Source: Psychrobacter vallis (lineage in GTDB: Bacteria; Pseudomonadota; Gammaproteobacteria; Pseudomonadales; Moraxellaceae). From it: 64,000 nucleotides of DNA. The stretch spans positions 237,526-301,525 of the forward strand of contig NZ_CAJHBU010000002.1 in the NCBI RefSeq assembly GCF_904846715.1. The letters are read 5' to 3'. The stretch's first letter is position 1; the number at the start of each line of letters is the position of its first letter. The notes beneath the pieces were generated by a model. That model saw only the letters and a program-made list of their open reading frames with translations, did no database searches and was not told the origin of the DNA. A program made the translations under genes and the position numbers. Below, piece by piece: positions 17,248 through 26,841 of this stretch.

Positions 17248-18897
17248 TTAAAACACTCGATTCAAGCCGTTCAATGCCGCCACGCGGTAAGCTTCTGCCA
17301 TCGTTGGATAATTGAATGTGGTATTGACAAAATACTCAAGCGTATTGTTACTCTTACATTTCATTACTGCTTGTCCAATGTGAATAATCTCTGAAGCATG
17401 ATTGCCGTAGCAATGGATGCCTAATATCTCTAACGTCTCACGGTGGAATAGTATCTTTAGAACGCCAGTACGCTCACCAATGATTTGCGCACGAGCAAGA
17501 TGTTTGAAAAATGCTTGTCCCACTTCATAAGGTACTTTTTCATCGGTAAGCTCTTGCTCAGTTTTACCAATACACGATATTTCAGGAATCGTATAAATAC
17601 CAGTCGGGACACTTGATACTGGCTCAGCATCTCTATCACCTACCATAAAGGCGGCGGCGCAGCGCCCTTGGTCGTAAGCGGCAGACGCGAGCGACGGCCA
17701 GCCGATGACATCACCAGCGGCATAAATGTTTTCGATCTCAGTACGATAGGTGTCGTCAACTTTTAATTGACCACGGCTATTGGCATTCAGACCGATGGCT
17801 TCTAAGTTTAGACTTTCCGTATTACCCGAGCGTCCATTTGACCAAAGAATGGCATCAGATTTGATTTTTTTACCACTTTTTAGATGCAAAATTACATAAT
17901 CATCATGGGTTTCAAGGTGATCAATCTCTTCATTGCTGCGGATAAGGACACCAAATTGTCTAAAATCGTGGGCGATAGCATCACTGATTTCACTATCTAA
18001 ATAACTGAGTAGCTGATCTTGGTTATTGATCAAATCAACTTTGTAACCAAGCCCTGTAAAGATAGAGGCATACTCACAACCAATCACGCCAGCACCATAA
18101 ATAATGATTTTTTTGACGATATAGTCCATTTGTAGGATTTTATCAGAGTCAAACACACGTGGATGATTAAAATCTAAAATGTCAGGACGATATGGGCGAC
18201 TACCCACGGTCACAATGGCTTTGTTAAAGGTAATGGTTTCAAAAACATTGTCATCGGTTTCGATACGTAAAGTATGGTTATCGATAAAACTTGCCCAACC
18301 TTGAATAACTTCAATGCGGTTACGTTCATAAAAACGTGTGTGCGTATTTACCTGACGGCGTATCACTTGACGGGCATTGGCCAGTACGCTATTGAGAGGT
18401 ACTTGCTTATACTCCATCGCCTTGGTAAACATAGGGTCACGGCGAAAGTTAATTAAGTTAAATACCGATTGGCGTAGTGCTTTACTCGGAATGGTACCCA
18501 CATGCGTAGAGTTGCCACCAACTTGGTCACGCGGATCAACGACCACCACTCTTTTACCAGACTTGGTCAGCTTCATCGCAGCAGCTTCACCAGCAGGGCC
18601 TGCTCCTAATACAACAGCATCATACTCATACTCGTGATCGTCACTTTTTAAACGGCGAGAATCTTTAGCAAAACCAGATTTGATGTCAATACGGATATCA
18701 TCGAGCGGATTGATAAGATCGGGGTGATGCATGACATCATCAGTGACTTGCTCATGAGTCTGCGCAATTTTTTGTTTCTCACTTTGCCCTTCAGTGTGCT
18801 CAGGACTGGGCACACGACCACTCTCTTTATTCGATACTTCAGTATGAGTATCCTCATCGATATTATTAGTAGCGTCGCTTGTTTTTTTACTTACCAT
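17248..18897 (-). CDS. sthA: soluble pyridine nucleotide transhydrogenase
   Basis: FAD enzyme that moves hydride between NADPH and NAD+ in the cytoplasm. GAGPAGEAA (FAD, ~residue 99), [16 protein letters not shown] in place of the redox disulfide of lipoamide dehydrogenases, [17 protein letters not shown] (NAD), [16 protein letters not shown] and the C-terminal dimerisation domain with [15 protein letters not shown] identify it. SD AAGAGGAC favours the second of two adjacent ATGs (18897; the first is 18900). An extra ~90-residue acidic, disordered N-terminal extension precedes the fold; the E. coli enzyme is ~466 aa, this one 549. Monocistronic. Confidence 0.92.
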   Translation of the reverse strand: MVSKKTSDATNNIDEDTHTEVSNKESGRVPSPEHTEGQSEKQKIAQTHEQVTDDVMHHPDLINPLDDIRIDIKSGFAKDSRRLKSDDHEYEYDAVVLGAGPAGEAAAMKLTKSGKRVVVVDPRDQVGGNSTHVGTIPSKALRQSVFNLINFRRDPMFTKAMEYKQVPLNSVLANARQVIRRQVNTHTRFYERNRIEVIQGWASFIDNHTLRIETDDNVFETITFNKAIVTVGSRPYRPDILDFNHPRVFDSDKILQMDYIVKKIIIYGAGVIGCEYASIFTGLGYKVDLINNQDQLLSYLDSEISDAIAHDFRQFGVLIRSNEEIDHLETHDDYVILHLKSGKKIKSDAILWSNGRSGNTESLNLEAIGLNANSRGQLKVDDTYRTEIENIYAAGDVIGWPSLASAAYDQGRCAAAFMVGDRDAEPVSSVPTGIYTIPEISCIGKTEQELTDEKVPYEVGQAFFKHLARAQIIGERTGVLKILFHRETLEILGIHCYGNHASEIIHIGQAVMKCKSNNTLEYFVNTTFNYPTMAEAYRVAALNGLNRVF

Positions 18898-19051
18898 CAT
18901 GTCCTCTTTATGCGTATTTATTTATCGTTTAAACCAATAAGTGAATTTATACATAGATGAGTCGAAATTTTAATACTAAGGCATGCTCACCATACGTTTT
19001 GACACTACATTTTGCAATGTCCAATACCCAGTCAGTCGTTGTTATCCTTTA

Positions 19052-19948
19052 TCAACCGATGCGGCGCTTAAGACCTGTCATCTGCAAAATACGCGTGGCG
19101 ATTTCTTCAACAGACATCTCAGACACATCTAAGCTTGGAATACCATGGGTAATATAAATCCCTTGTATCGCGCGCTGCTCTTGCTGACATTGCTGATAGC
19201 TTGAGTAACGACTGCCTGCGCGGCGTTCTTGACGAATTTTGACCAAACGATCAGTGTCAATCAGTAGGCCAAATAGCTTGTCTTTGTGTGCGCGTAATGC
19301 TTTTGGTAATTGATTGTCATACAAATCATCCTCGGTCAAAGGATAATTGGCGGCGCGAATACCAAATTGTAATGCTAAATATAATGAAGTTGGCGTTTTG
19401 CCCGAGCGAGACACCCCAATCAAAATAATATCGGCCGCATCATAATGACGCGTTCGCGCACCATCGTCATTGTCTAAGGCAAAATGAACCGCATTGATGC
19501 GTTCTTTATAAGTCTCAGAGTCTACATCATCATGCGCATGACCTGAGTGTCCATCTGGCTCTACTCCTGTCTCTTCTGCGACGCGCCCAATCAAACCTTC
19601 ATACATATCTAAATTACAGCTTTGAGCAGAGTTAATCTTTTCACGAATATCAGGGTTAACAATCGTATCAAACACCAAAGGCAACAAGCCATCTCGTTGA
19701 TAGGCCATATTGATTTGTTTGACCGCCTCTTCTGCGCCTTCTAAACTATCTACATAAGGCAATACTCGTGTCTCAAAAGGTACTGAGGCAAACTGACTCA
19801 AAATAGCGCGGCCAAGGGTTTCAGCAGTAATCGCTGTACCGTCCGAAATAAAGAACGCCGTCCTGACAGATTGTGAACTGTTTGAGTTTAGCGCATCACG
19901 ATTTTGAATAGTGGGATTCATTTGTTCGGCTGGATTGCTTGCGTACAT
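19052..19948 (-). CDS. ppsR: PEP synthetase regulatory protein (bifunctional kinase/pyrophosphorylase)
   Basis: 298 aa DUF299 protein. The family phosphorylates PEP synthase on a Thr next to the catalytic His using ADP, and reverses this by phosphorolysis. The signature P-loop GVSRSGKTPTSLYLALQFG lies at ~residues 178-196, followed by the conserved ANYPLTEDDL. The N-terminal FFISDGTAITAETLGRAIL is also diagnostic. It is divergent from ppsA across 576 bp, the classic arrangement of regulator and target. A short Asp/His-rich stretch (~132-146) is an uncommon insertion. Confidence 0.95.
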   Translation of the reverse strand: MYASNPAEQMNPTIQNRDALNSNSSQSVRTAFFISDGTAITAETLGRAILSQFASVPFETRVLPYVDSLEGAEEAVKQINMAYQRDGLLPLVFDTIVNPDIREKINSAQSCNLDMYEGLIGRVAEETGVEPDGHSGHAHDDVDSETYKERINAVHFALDNDDGARTRHYDAADIILIGVSRSGKTPTSLYLALQFGIRAANYPLTEDDLYDNQLPKALRAHKDKLFGLLIDTDRLVKIRQERRAGSRYSSYQQCQQEQRAIQGIYITHGIPSLDVSEMSVEEIATRILQMTGLKRRIG

Positions 19949-20449
19949 AACTTTGGCACCTCGATTGAGAACACAATAGTAACCTTCATTTGATATTTGG
20001 CTGTTATCTGTTTTTAACTGCCCTAATTGGCTGGTTATTTACTACTGAATGATTTGCTACTGACTATAAATATTGATTATTAAGGCTGAAATTGAACACT
20101 GATATAATCATAAGTCTCTACTATTCACGCCTTGTATTATACGCACAATAGTGACTCAATAGAAATTAATGTTACAGGCGTACACTTAGAAACCCACACT
20201 ATTTTTCATCTCCTGATTCAATCAATTGTGCCTTTCGTGATTGAGTTTAACCGATTTTACCTTCCAATTCGTTTTGACTGATTTTATATCACCTTTTTAT
20301 AAGCCAATTTAAAAATATCACAGAATAGAATATGAGCTTTTCCTAACGTTTTGTAAGCTCGCTAAAAAATAAAATTGGCACACTGACGATAAAATATGTA
20401 GCAAACCCCACAATTTGTATATTTTTAACAAGTTTTTTGGTTAAACTCC
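19949..20449. other. ppsR-ppsA divergent intergenic region
   Basis: About 500 bp of AT-rich sequence ahead of the ppsA promoter. I see no gene, terminator or clear operator; the length leaves room for regulator sites and a long ppsR leader. Confidence 0.5.
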
Positions 20450-20478
20450 TCGAAATCCTCTTAATATGGCGGTATAAT
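20450..20478 (+). promoter_or_regulatory. predicted sigma-70 promoter of ppsA
   Basis: TCGAAA (20450-20455, 4/6 match) and TATAAT (20473-20478, perfect) are separated by 17 bp, ~47 bp before the ppsA start. GGAG follows 7 nt before the ATG as ribosome binding site. Confidence 0.6.
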
Positions 20479-20524
20479 TCACCGTTATAATCTTTACTAA
20501 ATAACCTTATTTTCTGGAGTTATC

Positions 20525-22909
20525 ATGGCAGCGCAATCTACAGCACTTGTAATCAATCTTGATCAGCTAGGAAAAGACGACATTGAGATGGTCGGTGGCA
20601 AAAATGCCTCACTTGGTGAGATGATCAGCCATCTTTCTGATTTAGGCGTTAGTGTTCCAGGCGGCTTTGCCACCACTTCAAATGCATTCAACCGTTTTTT
20701 GACCGAAACGGGCTTACTTGACAAAATCAACAGTGAGCTAAAAACATTAGATGTGAATGATGTCAATAAGCTTGCAGTCACTGGCAAAAAGATCCGTACT
20801 TGGATTATTGAGCAAGAACTGCCAAAAGATCTTGAGCAAGAAGTGCGTCAATCATTTGAGACCATGAGTGGCGGCGAAGATATCGCTGTTGCTGTACGTT
20901 CTTCTGCAACTGCTGAAGATTTGCCAGATGCATCATTTGCCGGTCAACAAGAAACGTTCTTGAACATTCGCGGCATTGATAACGTCCTAATTGCTATTAA
21001 AGAAGTATTTGCCTCTCTTTATAACGACCGTGCCATCTCTTACCGTGTCCATAAAGGTTTTGAGCATGAAGGCGTCGCCCTATCCGCTGCGGTACAGCGC
21101 ATGGTGCGTTCAGAAACTGGCGCTGCTGGTGTGATGTTTACGCTAGATACCGAAAGTGGCTTTGATCAAGTGGTTTTCATCACATCAAGCTACGGTCTAG
21201 GCGAAATGGTTGTACAGGGTGCTGTAAACCCAGATGAATTCTACATCTCAAAACGTCTACTAGCCGATGGTAAACCTTCTGTTATCCGCCGTAATCTCGG
21301 TAGTAAGCATAAGAAGATGATCTACGGTGACGAAGGCAGCACTGCCAAATCAGTCAAAACGGTCGATGTTGAAAAACAAGATCGTATGCAGTTCTCTTTA
21401 TCTACTGAAGAGCTGACGTCACTTGCCAAGCAAGCAGTAACGATTGAAAAGCATTATGGCCAAGCGATGGACATCGAATGGGCAAAAGATGGTGATACTA
21501 ACGAGATCTTCATCGTTCAAGCACGTCCTGAGACTGTTAAGAGCCGTCAAGACAGTAATGTGATGGAACGTTATATCATCGATACCACTAATGCAAAAGT
21601 ATTGTGTGAAGGTCGCTCAATCGGTCAACGTATCGGTTCAGGCAAAGTACGTATCGTGAGTAATTTGAACGAGATGGACAAGGTACAAGAAGGCGATGTA
21701 CTCGTATCAGACATGACTGATCCGGATTGGGAGCCAGTTATGAAGCGTGCTTCTGCCATCATCACTAACCGCGGCGGCCGTACTTGTCACGCTGCGATTA
21801 TCGCTCGTGAGCTTGGTGTACCAGCCATCGTTGGTTGTGGTAATGCCACTGAGCTATTGGTCGATGGCCAAGACGTGACCGCTTCTTGTGCTGAAGGCGA
21901 TACTGGTTTCATCTATGAGAGTCAGATTGATTTTGAAGTACAGACCAACTCTGTTGAATCTATGCCAGACCTAGCATTTAAAGTCATGATGAACGTTGGT
22001 AACCCAGATCGTGCGTTCTCATTCACGCAAATGCCAAACGAAGGTATTGGTCTTGCACGTCTAGAATTCATCATCAACCGTATGATTGGTGTGCATCCAA
22101 AAGCTTTATTAAACATGAACAGCTTGCCACGTGAGATTTCACAAGCCATCAATGAGCGTATCGCTGGTTATGCCTCACCCGTTGACTTCTACGTTGATAA
22201 ATTGGTCGAAGGTATCTCAACGTTAGCCGTTGCCTTTATGGATCAGCCTGTTATCGTTCGTATGTCAGATTTCAAATCAAACGAATACGCGAACTTGCTC
22301 GGCGGTAAATTATACGAGCCATCAGAAGAAAACCCAATGCTGGGCTTCCGCGGTGCTAGCCGTTATGTGTCTGATAATTTCCGTGATTGCTTTGAGCTTG
22401 AGTGTAAAGCGCTCAAACGTGTGCGTGATGAGATGGGCTTGACCAATGTCGAGATTATGATTCCATTCGTACGTACGGTTGACGAAGCAGCACAAGTAAT
22501 CGAATTGCTTGAGAAAAACGGTCTAAAACGCGGTGAGAACGGTCTACGTGTCATTATGATGTGTGAACTGCCGACCAACGCTTTATTAGCAGAAGAGTTC
22601 CTAGAGCACTTTGATGGTTTCTCAATTGGTTCTAACGATTTGACTCAGTTGACGCTTGGTCTTGACCGTGACTCAGGTATCGTCTCACATCTATTTGACG
22701 AGCGTGACCCTGCTGTTAAGAAACTGTTGACCATGGCTATCGAAGCTTGCCGTAAGCAGAACAAATACGTCGGTATCTGTGGTCAAGGCCCATCAGACCA
22801 TCCAGATCTAGCGTTCTGGCTCATGGAGCAAGGTATCAGTTCGGTATCATTGAACCCTGATTCAGTATTAGATACTTGGTTTTTCTTAGCGGGTGAAGAA
22901 GCGAAATAA
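20525..22909 (+). CDS. ppsA: phosphoenolpyruvate synthase
   Basis: 794 aa, the normal length for this enzyme (pyruvate + ATP + water to PEP + AMP + phosphate), the entry to gluconeogenesis. The N-terminal ATP-grasp domain has [11 protein letters not shown] and [21 protein letters not shown]. The swivelling phospho-His domain has [13 protein letters not shown] (His ~422, with the PpsR-target Thr two residues before it). The C-terminal barrel has [20 protein letters not shown] and catalytic Cys ~752 in [12 protein letters not shown]. Divergent from its regulator ppsR. Confidence 0.97.
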   Translation: MAAQSTALVINLDQLGKDDIEMVGGKNASLGEMISHLSDLGVSVPGGFATTSNAFNRFLTETGLLDKINSELKTLDVNDVNKLAVTGKKIRTWIIEQELPKDLEQEVRQSFETMSGGEDIAVAVRSSATAEDLPDASFAGQQETFLNIRGIDNVLIAIKEVFASLYNDRAISYRVHKGFEHEGVALSAAVQRMVRSETGAAGVMFTLDTESGFDQVVFITSSYGLGEMVVQGAVNPDEFYISKRLLADGKPSVIRRNLGSKHKKMIYGDEGSTAKSVKTVDVEKQDRMQFSLSTEELTSLAKQAVTIEKHYGQAMDIEWAKDGDTNEIFIVQARPETVKSRQDSNVMERYIIDTTNAKVLCEGRSIGQRIGSGKVRIVSNLNEMDKVQEGDVLVSDMTDPDWEPVMKRASAIITNRGGRTCHAAIIARELGVPAIVGCGNATELLVDGQDVTASCAEGDTGFIYESQIDFEVQTNSVESMPDLAFKVMMNVGNPDRAFSFTQMPNEGIGLARLEFIINRMIGVHPKALLNMNSLPREISQAINERIAGYASPVDFYVDKLVEGISTLAVAFMDQPVIVRMSDFKSNEYANLLGGKLYEPSEENPMLGFRGASRYVSDNFRDCFELECKALKRVRDEMGLTNVEIMIPFVRTVDEAAQVIELLEKNGLKRGENGLRVIMMCELPTNALLAEEFLEHFDGFSIGSNDLTQLTLGLDRDSGIVSHLFDERDPAVKKLLTMAIEACRKQNKYVGICGQGPSDHPDLAFWLMEQGISSVSLNPDSVLDTWFFLAGEEAK

Positions 22910-22964
22910 GCCATCACGTTAAGTCACAGCAATAATTCACACAGTCATTAAAGCTAACGCTTTT

Positions 22965-22995
22965 AGGGTCTATTTGATTTTTTCAGATAGACCCT
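22965..22995. other. strong hairpin downstream of ppsA
   Basis: AGGGTCTATTTG / CAGATAGACCCT, 12 pairs with one G-U, loop ATTTTTT. No T-run follows the stem, so termination is uncertain; it could instead protect the ppsA 3' end. Confidence 0.45.
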
Positions 22996-23035
22996 AATAT
23001 AATGACTTAAGATATGACTAACTATGCAGGCAATT

Positions 23036-24007
23036 ATGCAGATTTTCCTTGCTCGAAATAACGTACAAGCTGGTCCATACAACTTGGAGCAGCTTAATAT
23101 TATGCTGGCCTCTGGTGAAGTGTCACTAGATGATTTGATGTGGCATGAAGGCTTAGATCAATGGCAGCGCGTCGGTAATTTGACCAATAATCAAACGCTT
23201 TATCAACCGACTATTGCTAACAGACCTGAAGTGAATGACTCTATCATCAATAATGTGACTGTCTTTCCTGAAGACACAGCCACTAATGCTAAAGATGGTA
23301 AGTCCGTATCGCTAGATAGACTATATGGTAAGCCTGAGAACCCTAAAAACGTGAAAGCAGATATGACGAACAATCGTCATCAAACGCCGCACAATAATGT
23401 ATCCTTAAGTAAGTCTAGTATCAAAAAAGCTACCACAGACAAGGATAAAATCGTTGGCAATGTGGTACTTGCTCCTATCATGTCGCGAGTGCTCGCTACT
23501 GCCATTAATGGCTTATTGTATTTATTGGCAATTGTCCCATTAGTGCTGGCATTGACTAAAATGGATGTAGATTATACTAAGTTTCAAAACATCCAGGATA
23601 TGGACGCTGCTTATCAATACTCAATGACGCTAATGGAAAGCCTTCCCAGTAGCACATTGATGATGTCGCAAGTCATGGTTTTTGGTTTATTTGCGCTACA
23701 ACTGGTCTTTATTACGCTACGTGGGCAATCATTGGGTAAGCTACTTACTGGTATTCGTGTCGTGGATCAAACCACCCATCGTCTGCCATCATTTACCAAG
23801 CTTATCGGTGTGCGAACCTTGTTGCTGTTTATTATTTACAATTTGTTGTTCTCTTTCACCAGTTTCTTAGGATTTGTCATTATTGCTATCCATTATTACA
23901 TGGCTTCCAAAAGCCCTGAAAACATCGGTTGGCATGACAAACTGGCTAAAACGTTGGTTGTAAAAGCTGATAGCAGTCAATTGGTAAAAGAGCCAAAAAT
24001 AAAATAA
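23036..24007 (+). CDS. GYF_2 (DUF4339) plus RDD domain membrane protein
   Basis: 323 aa from ATG 23036, with AGG 5 nt upstream; an in-frame ATG at 23024 adds four residues. Residues ~1-55 match the GYF_2/DUF4339 pattern (FLARNNVQAGPYNLEQL, WHEGLDQWQRVG). A polar linker of ~90 residues follows. The C-terminal half is an RDD domain with three membrane segments and the signature GQSLGKLLTGIRVVDQTTHRLPS. The GYF_2 domain is thought to bind peptides and RDD to transport or anchor; the function of this pairing is not known. Monocistronic between ppsA and the ribosomal operon. Confidence 0.8.
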   Translation: MQIFLARNNVQAGPYNLEQLNIMLASGEVSLDDLMWHEGLDQWQRVGNLTNNQTLYQPTIANRPEVNDSIINNVTVFPEDTATNAKDGKSVSLDRLYGKPENPKNVKADMTNNRHQTPHNNVSLSKSSIKKATTDKDKIVGNVVLAPIMSRVLATAINGLLYLLAIVPLVLALTKMDVDYTKFQNIQDMDAAYQYSMTLMESLPSSTLMMSQVMVFGLFALQLVFITLRGQSLGKLLTGIRVVDQTTHRLPSFTKLIGVRTLLLFIIYNLLFSFTSFLGFVIIAIHYYMASKSPENIGWHDKLAKTLVVKADSSQLVKEPKIK

Positions 24008-24094
24008 TCTTCTTAAATAAAACAATCTTCTTTTAGCCACGTTTTTAATTTGGTTCATCATATATTTTATTAGCAGCGCCTCAGTGATTAACCT

Positions 24095-24123
24095 TTGTGT
24101 TAATGATTAAGTCCTGTTATAAT
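24095..24123 (+). promoter_or_regulatory. predicted promoter of the rpsF operon
   Basis: TTGTGT (24095-24100) and perfect TATAAT (24118-24123) with a 17-bp spacer, ~115 bp before rpsF. Confidence 0.65.
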
Positions 24124-24189
24124 ACGGCGCTTTATAAACTAAGCTTATGCCCCGCTATATTTGCTCGGTATCAGGCTTACCTTATAAAT

Positions 24190-24240
24190 CTCCTTGCTAT
24201 TAACATAGGGTTAATAGCTACTAATCCGTAAGGAGTCATA
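24190..24240 (+). ncRNA. S6:S18-type autoregulatory leader of rpsF
   Basis: CTCCTT (24190-24195) can pair with the Shine-Dalgarno AAGGAG (24230-24235). Between them is a perfect 9-bp hairpin GCTATTAAC/GTTAATAGC (24196-24218) and an unpaired strand TACTAATCCGT containing CCG. A stem sequestering the SD, an apical stem and a bulged CCG match the S6:S18 motif as known from many bacteria: the S6-S18 complex binds it and represses its own operon. Structure read by eye, not folded. Confidence 0.75.
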
Positions 24241-24645
24241 ATGCGACATTACGAACTGGTGTTACTTGTACACCCAGACCAAAGCGACCAAGTGGTCGGC
24301 ATGGTCGAGCGCTATATCAAGTTAGTTCAAGACAACAACGGCACTATCCATCGTCTAGAAGATTGGGGTCGTCGTCAACTGGCTTATCCAATCAACAAGA
24401 TTCACAAAGCTCATTACGTTCTTTTCAACATTGAAACTGACGGTGAAACTTTGGCTGAACTTGAAGAATTATTCCGTTATAACGACGCGATCATTCGTAG
24501 TCTAGTTATGCGCCGTGACGAAGCTGTCACTGAAGAGTCGCAGTTAGCCAAGAATGCCGATGAAAAACGCGCACGCAAAGCAACTACTCGTCGTCCAGAC
24601 AGTCGTGAAAACGATGGTGACGACAACGACAACAGTGAAGACTAA
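24241..24645 (+). CDS. rpsF: 30S ribosomal protein S6
   Basis: 134 aa. [18 protein letters not shown] at the start and the [13 protein letters not shown] motif are diagnostic of bS6, which pairs with S18 on the 30S platform. The C-terminal ~40 residues are a charged tail ending in an Asp/Asn/Glu-rich run ([10 protein letters not shown]), where poly-glutamylation occurs in E. coli. SD AAGGAG. First gene of rpsF-rpsR-rplI, without the priB that E. coli has in the operon. Confidence 0.97.
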   Translation: MRHYELVLLVHPDQSDQVVGMVERYIKLVQDNNGTIHRLEDWGRRQLAYPINKIHKAHYVLFNIETDGETLAELEELFRYNDAIIRSLVMRRDEAVTEESQLAKNADEKRARKATTRRPDSRENDGDDNDNSED

Positions 24646-24661
24646 TTAAAGGAGAATACTC

Positions 24662-24892
24662 ATGGCACGTTTCTATCGCCGTCGCAAATTCTGCCGTTTC
24701 ACTGCTGAAGGCATCACTCACATCGATTATAAAGATGTTGAATTGCTAAAACAGTATATCAGTGATAATGGTAAAATCGTACCAAGCCGCATTACCGGTA
24801 CATCTACTAAGTATCAGCGTCAACTGGCCACTGCTATCAAGCAGGCTCGTTATTTATCGCTACTTCCATACACTGATAACCATCAAGGTTAA
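24662..24892 (+). CDS. rpsR: 30S ribosomal protein S18
   Basis: 76 aa, normal length for bS18. Basic N-terminus [13 protein letters not shown], then [26 protein letters not shown], the family core. It binds the 30S platform next to S6. SD AAGGAG 16 bp after rpsF; the next gene follows after 20 bp. Confidence 0.98.
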   Translation: MARFYRRRKFCRFTAEGITHIDYKDVELLKQYISDNGKIVPSRITGTSTKYQRQLATAIKQARYLSLLPYTDNHQG

Positions 24893-24912
24893 CCGTTAAC
24901 TAGGAATGACTC

Positions 24913-25422
24913 ATGCAAATTATTTTGTTACAGCGTATCGTCAACCTTGGTAAACTCGGTGAAACTGTCGATGTAAAACCAGGTTACGGACGTAACTTTC
25001 TTGTCCCACAGGGCAAAGCGCTACCTGCAACTAAAGCTAACATTGAAAAGTTCGAAACACGTCGTGCCGAGCTTGAAGCTGAAGAAGCCAAAGAAGTTAG
25101 TATTGCTCAAGAACGTGCTGAAGCGTTAACTGACGTTAATGTTATTATGCGTGCTAAATCAGGTGACGAAGGCAAGCTATTCGGCTCTATCGGTACACGC
25201 GATATCGCTGAAGCCTTGACTAACTCGGGTCTAGAAGTAGATCGTGCTGAAATCAAGCTTCCTGAAGGCACTTTACGTCAAATTGGCGAATACAATGTTG
25301 ATATTCAGCTACACCATGACGTTACCGCTACTATTCTAGTTACTATTCTTTCTGAAGATGGCGACAACGAAGAGTCAGCAGAAGAAGTTGAAGACGAGAA
25401 CGAAGATTATTCAGAAGAGTAA
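24913..25422 (+). CDS. rplI: 50S ribosomal protein L9
   Basis: 169 aa; usual length is ~150. The N-terminal domain shows [30 protein letters not shown], followed by the long connecting helix and the C-terminal domain with [20 protein letters not shown]. The extra length is a ~20-residue strongly acidic tail ([18 protein letters not shown]). L9 sits at the base of the L1 stalk of the large subunit. Last gene of the operon, closed by a strong terminator. Confidence 0.97.
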   Translation: MQIILLQRIVNLGKLGETVDVKPGYGRNFLVPQGKALPATKANIEKFETRRAELEAEEAKEVSIAQERAEALTDVNVIMRAKSGDEGKLFGSIGTRDIAEALTNSGLEVDRAEIKLPEGTLRQIGEYNVDIQLHHDVTATILVTILSEDGDNEESAEEVEDENEDYSEE

Positions 25423-25451
25423 TTTTTTGAATATTTAGATCTAGTCTAAAG

Positions 25452-25484
25452 AGGCCAGTAACTTCATGTTGCTGGCCTTTTTTT
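25452..25484 (+). terminator. rho-independent terminator of the rpsF operon
   Basis: AGGCCAGTAAC / GTTGCTGGCCT, 11 pairs with one G-U, loop TTCAT, followed directly by TTTTTTT. Confidence 0.95.
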
Positions 25485-25574
25485 ATGTCTATATTTTACT
25501 TGTAAATCATATTCAAGCCACTATAAAATCAGTAAAGCCTGACTGTGCGCACTTTTAAAGTAGTCAAATTATAT

Positions 25575-25745
25575 AGGGCCTGTCTTCATTTTGAAAATGG
25601 TTATAAAAATGAGATAAATTGAAGCCAAACGAGAAAAATAGCGCTAATAATATTTGGATATTGACCCGCTATTTGACGCGGTTTTGCCAATATTTAATCA
25701 TTTTTAGTCCATTTAGTCGCTATCGTTTAGATTGAGTACACACCC
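25575..25745. repeat. possible MITE-like element with imperfect terminal repeats
   Basis: TAGGGCCTGTCTTCA at the left end matches the complement of the right end (TAGGGTGTGTACTCA) at 11 of 15 positions. The termini resemble those of the 4381-4652 element (TAGGGC then TGT). The interior is AT-rich, has no credible ORF, and holds AATATTTGG / CCAATATTT around a CCGC..GCGG core. The rest of the intergenic gap up to 25937 shows nothing else. Confidence 0.4.
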
Positions 25746-25937
25746 TAACATTGTCTACTTACTATCATTTCTTTTTAAAATGATATATTCAAGCAACTAT
25801 CTGCAATACATTGTTTAAAAACGCTATACTTAACAATAAGATATTACCTATAAACTCATCTTTATAATTATTAATTAAGTTGCTATTCTTTTTTTCATAT
25901 TATTTACCGACTCTTATTTTTTGACAAGGCATGAAGT

Positions 25938-26177
25938 ATGATAAACACTATTGAAATAAAAACCAATGATAAATTATTGTGTATACGGGGTAATGATTTT
26001 TATTTAGAAGGTGAGATTTACACCGTAGGTAGAATTGTGAATAATAAATATTTTCAGCTGTTGACTGGCAGTAATGACGATCACTGGTATGCAACATTAG
26101 ATGAGCAAGGTATCTACGTGAGCTTTGACTCTACGACGGCCAAAAATAGTAAAGCGTGGTTTGATAGAATCGCGTAG
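25938..26177 (+). CDS. small hypothetical protein
   Basis: 79 aa, not recognised. ATG is preceded by AAGGC ~8 nt upstream. The sequence alternates hydrophobic and polar residues (LLCIRGNDFYLEGEIYTVGRIV, WYATLDEQGIYVSF), as a small all-beta, SH3-like fold would; this is only an impression. No signal peptide or membrane segment. It lies alone after the ribosomal operon, convergent with cobC. Confidence 0.6.
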   Translation: MINTIEIKTNDKLLCIRGNDFYLEGEIYTVGRIVNNKYFQLLTGSNDDHWYATLDEQGIYVSFDSTTAKNSKAWFDRIA

Positions 26178-26244
26178 CTCTCAGTAACAGAGGAAAATAT
26201 GGAGTGCTTCTAAAAGCGACCATCAACTCTGATTATGTCTTTGA

Positions 26245-26808
26245 TCAAAAATCTAATCGATGATGTGTCAGATAATTGACAGACTGTGGCCATTCAGAAG
26301 CTATCTTTGGCACGCTTTTTTTGGCAGCAATCATTTTTGCAGCGTTAATCCAGCCTGCATGACCAACCACTAATATTGGCTGACTATTGCTCTCAAAGTC
26401 ACTTTCGATAACTCTATCGCGCAACCAACTGGCGGCACGCTCAAACAGTTGCTGCAAGCTTTCACCATCATTAGGGGCAAAATAGGCAAAATTACGACAC
26501 CAATCATCAATTTCTGTCTTAGCGATTTGTTCCCAAGTATGGCCGTCCCATACACCAAAATTAATCTCAGCAAGTTCAGATGCAATTTTGTATTGAAAAC
26601 CACGTTGCGCTAATATCTGCCCAACGAGCAATGAGCGCTGTAATGGGCTAACCCAAATAACCTTGGGCAATTGATGCAGGCGTGCAAAACGCTCGATTTT
26701 ATTGGCAAGCCGTTTTAGTTTACGTTTATCTACCGCTATGTCCGTCTGCCCGATGCACTTGCCTTTTGCTAAAATTGGTTTGGGATGACGCCAAATATAG
26801 AGAATCAT
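26245..26808 (-). CDS. cobC: histidine phosphatase, probable alpha-ribazole phosphatase
   Basis: 187 aa. The phosphoglycerate-mutase-type signature appears as WRHPKP (catalytic His with RHP in place of the usual RHG), followed by SPLQRSLLVGQILA, the acid ELAEINFGVWDG and the second catalytic His in VVGHAGWINA. Specific assignment to alpha-ribazole-5'-phosphate dephosphorylation rests on context: it is third in a cobT-cobS-cobC operon. The protein is somewhat short and divergent, so another phosphomonoester could be its substrate. Confidence 0.8.
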   Translation of the reverse strand: MILYIWRHPKPILAKGKCIGQTDIAVDKRKLKRLANKIERFARLHQLPKVIWVSPLQRSLLVGQILAQRGFQYKIASELAEINFGVWDGHTWEQIAKTEIDDWCRNFAYFAPNDGESLQQLFERAASWLRDRVIESDFESNSQPILVVGHAGWINAAKMIAAKKSVPKIASEWPQSVNYLTHHRLDF

Positions 26809-26841
26809 AGCTGTGTGTATTTCCTACTTGATTGCTAAAAC

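Noticed and set aside
20525..22909. Pyruvate phosphate dikinase instead of PEP synthase
   Set aside because: Length, the CGQGPSD motif and the TCHAAII site fit PEP synthase, and the divergent DUF299 gene is the PpsR type of gammaproteobacteria.
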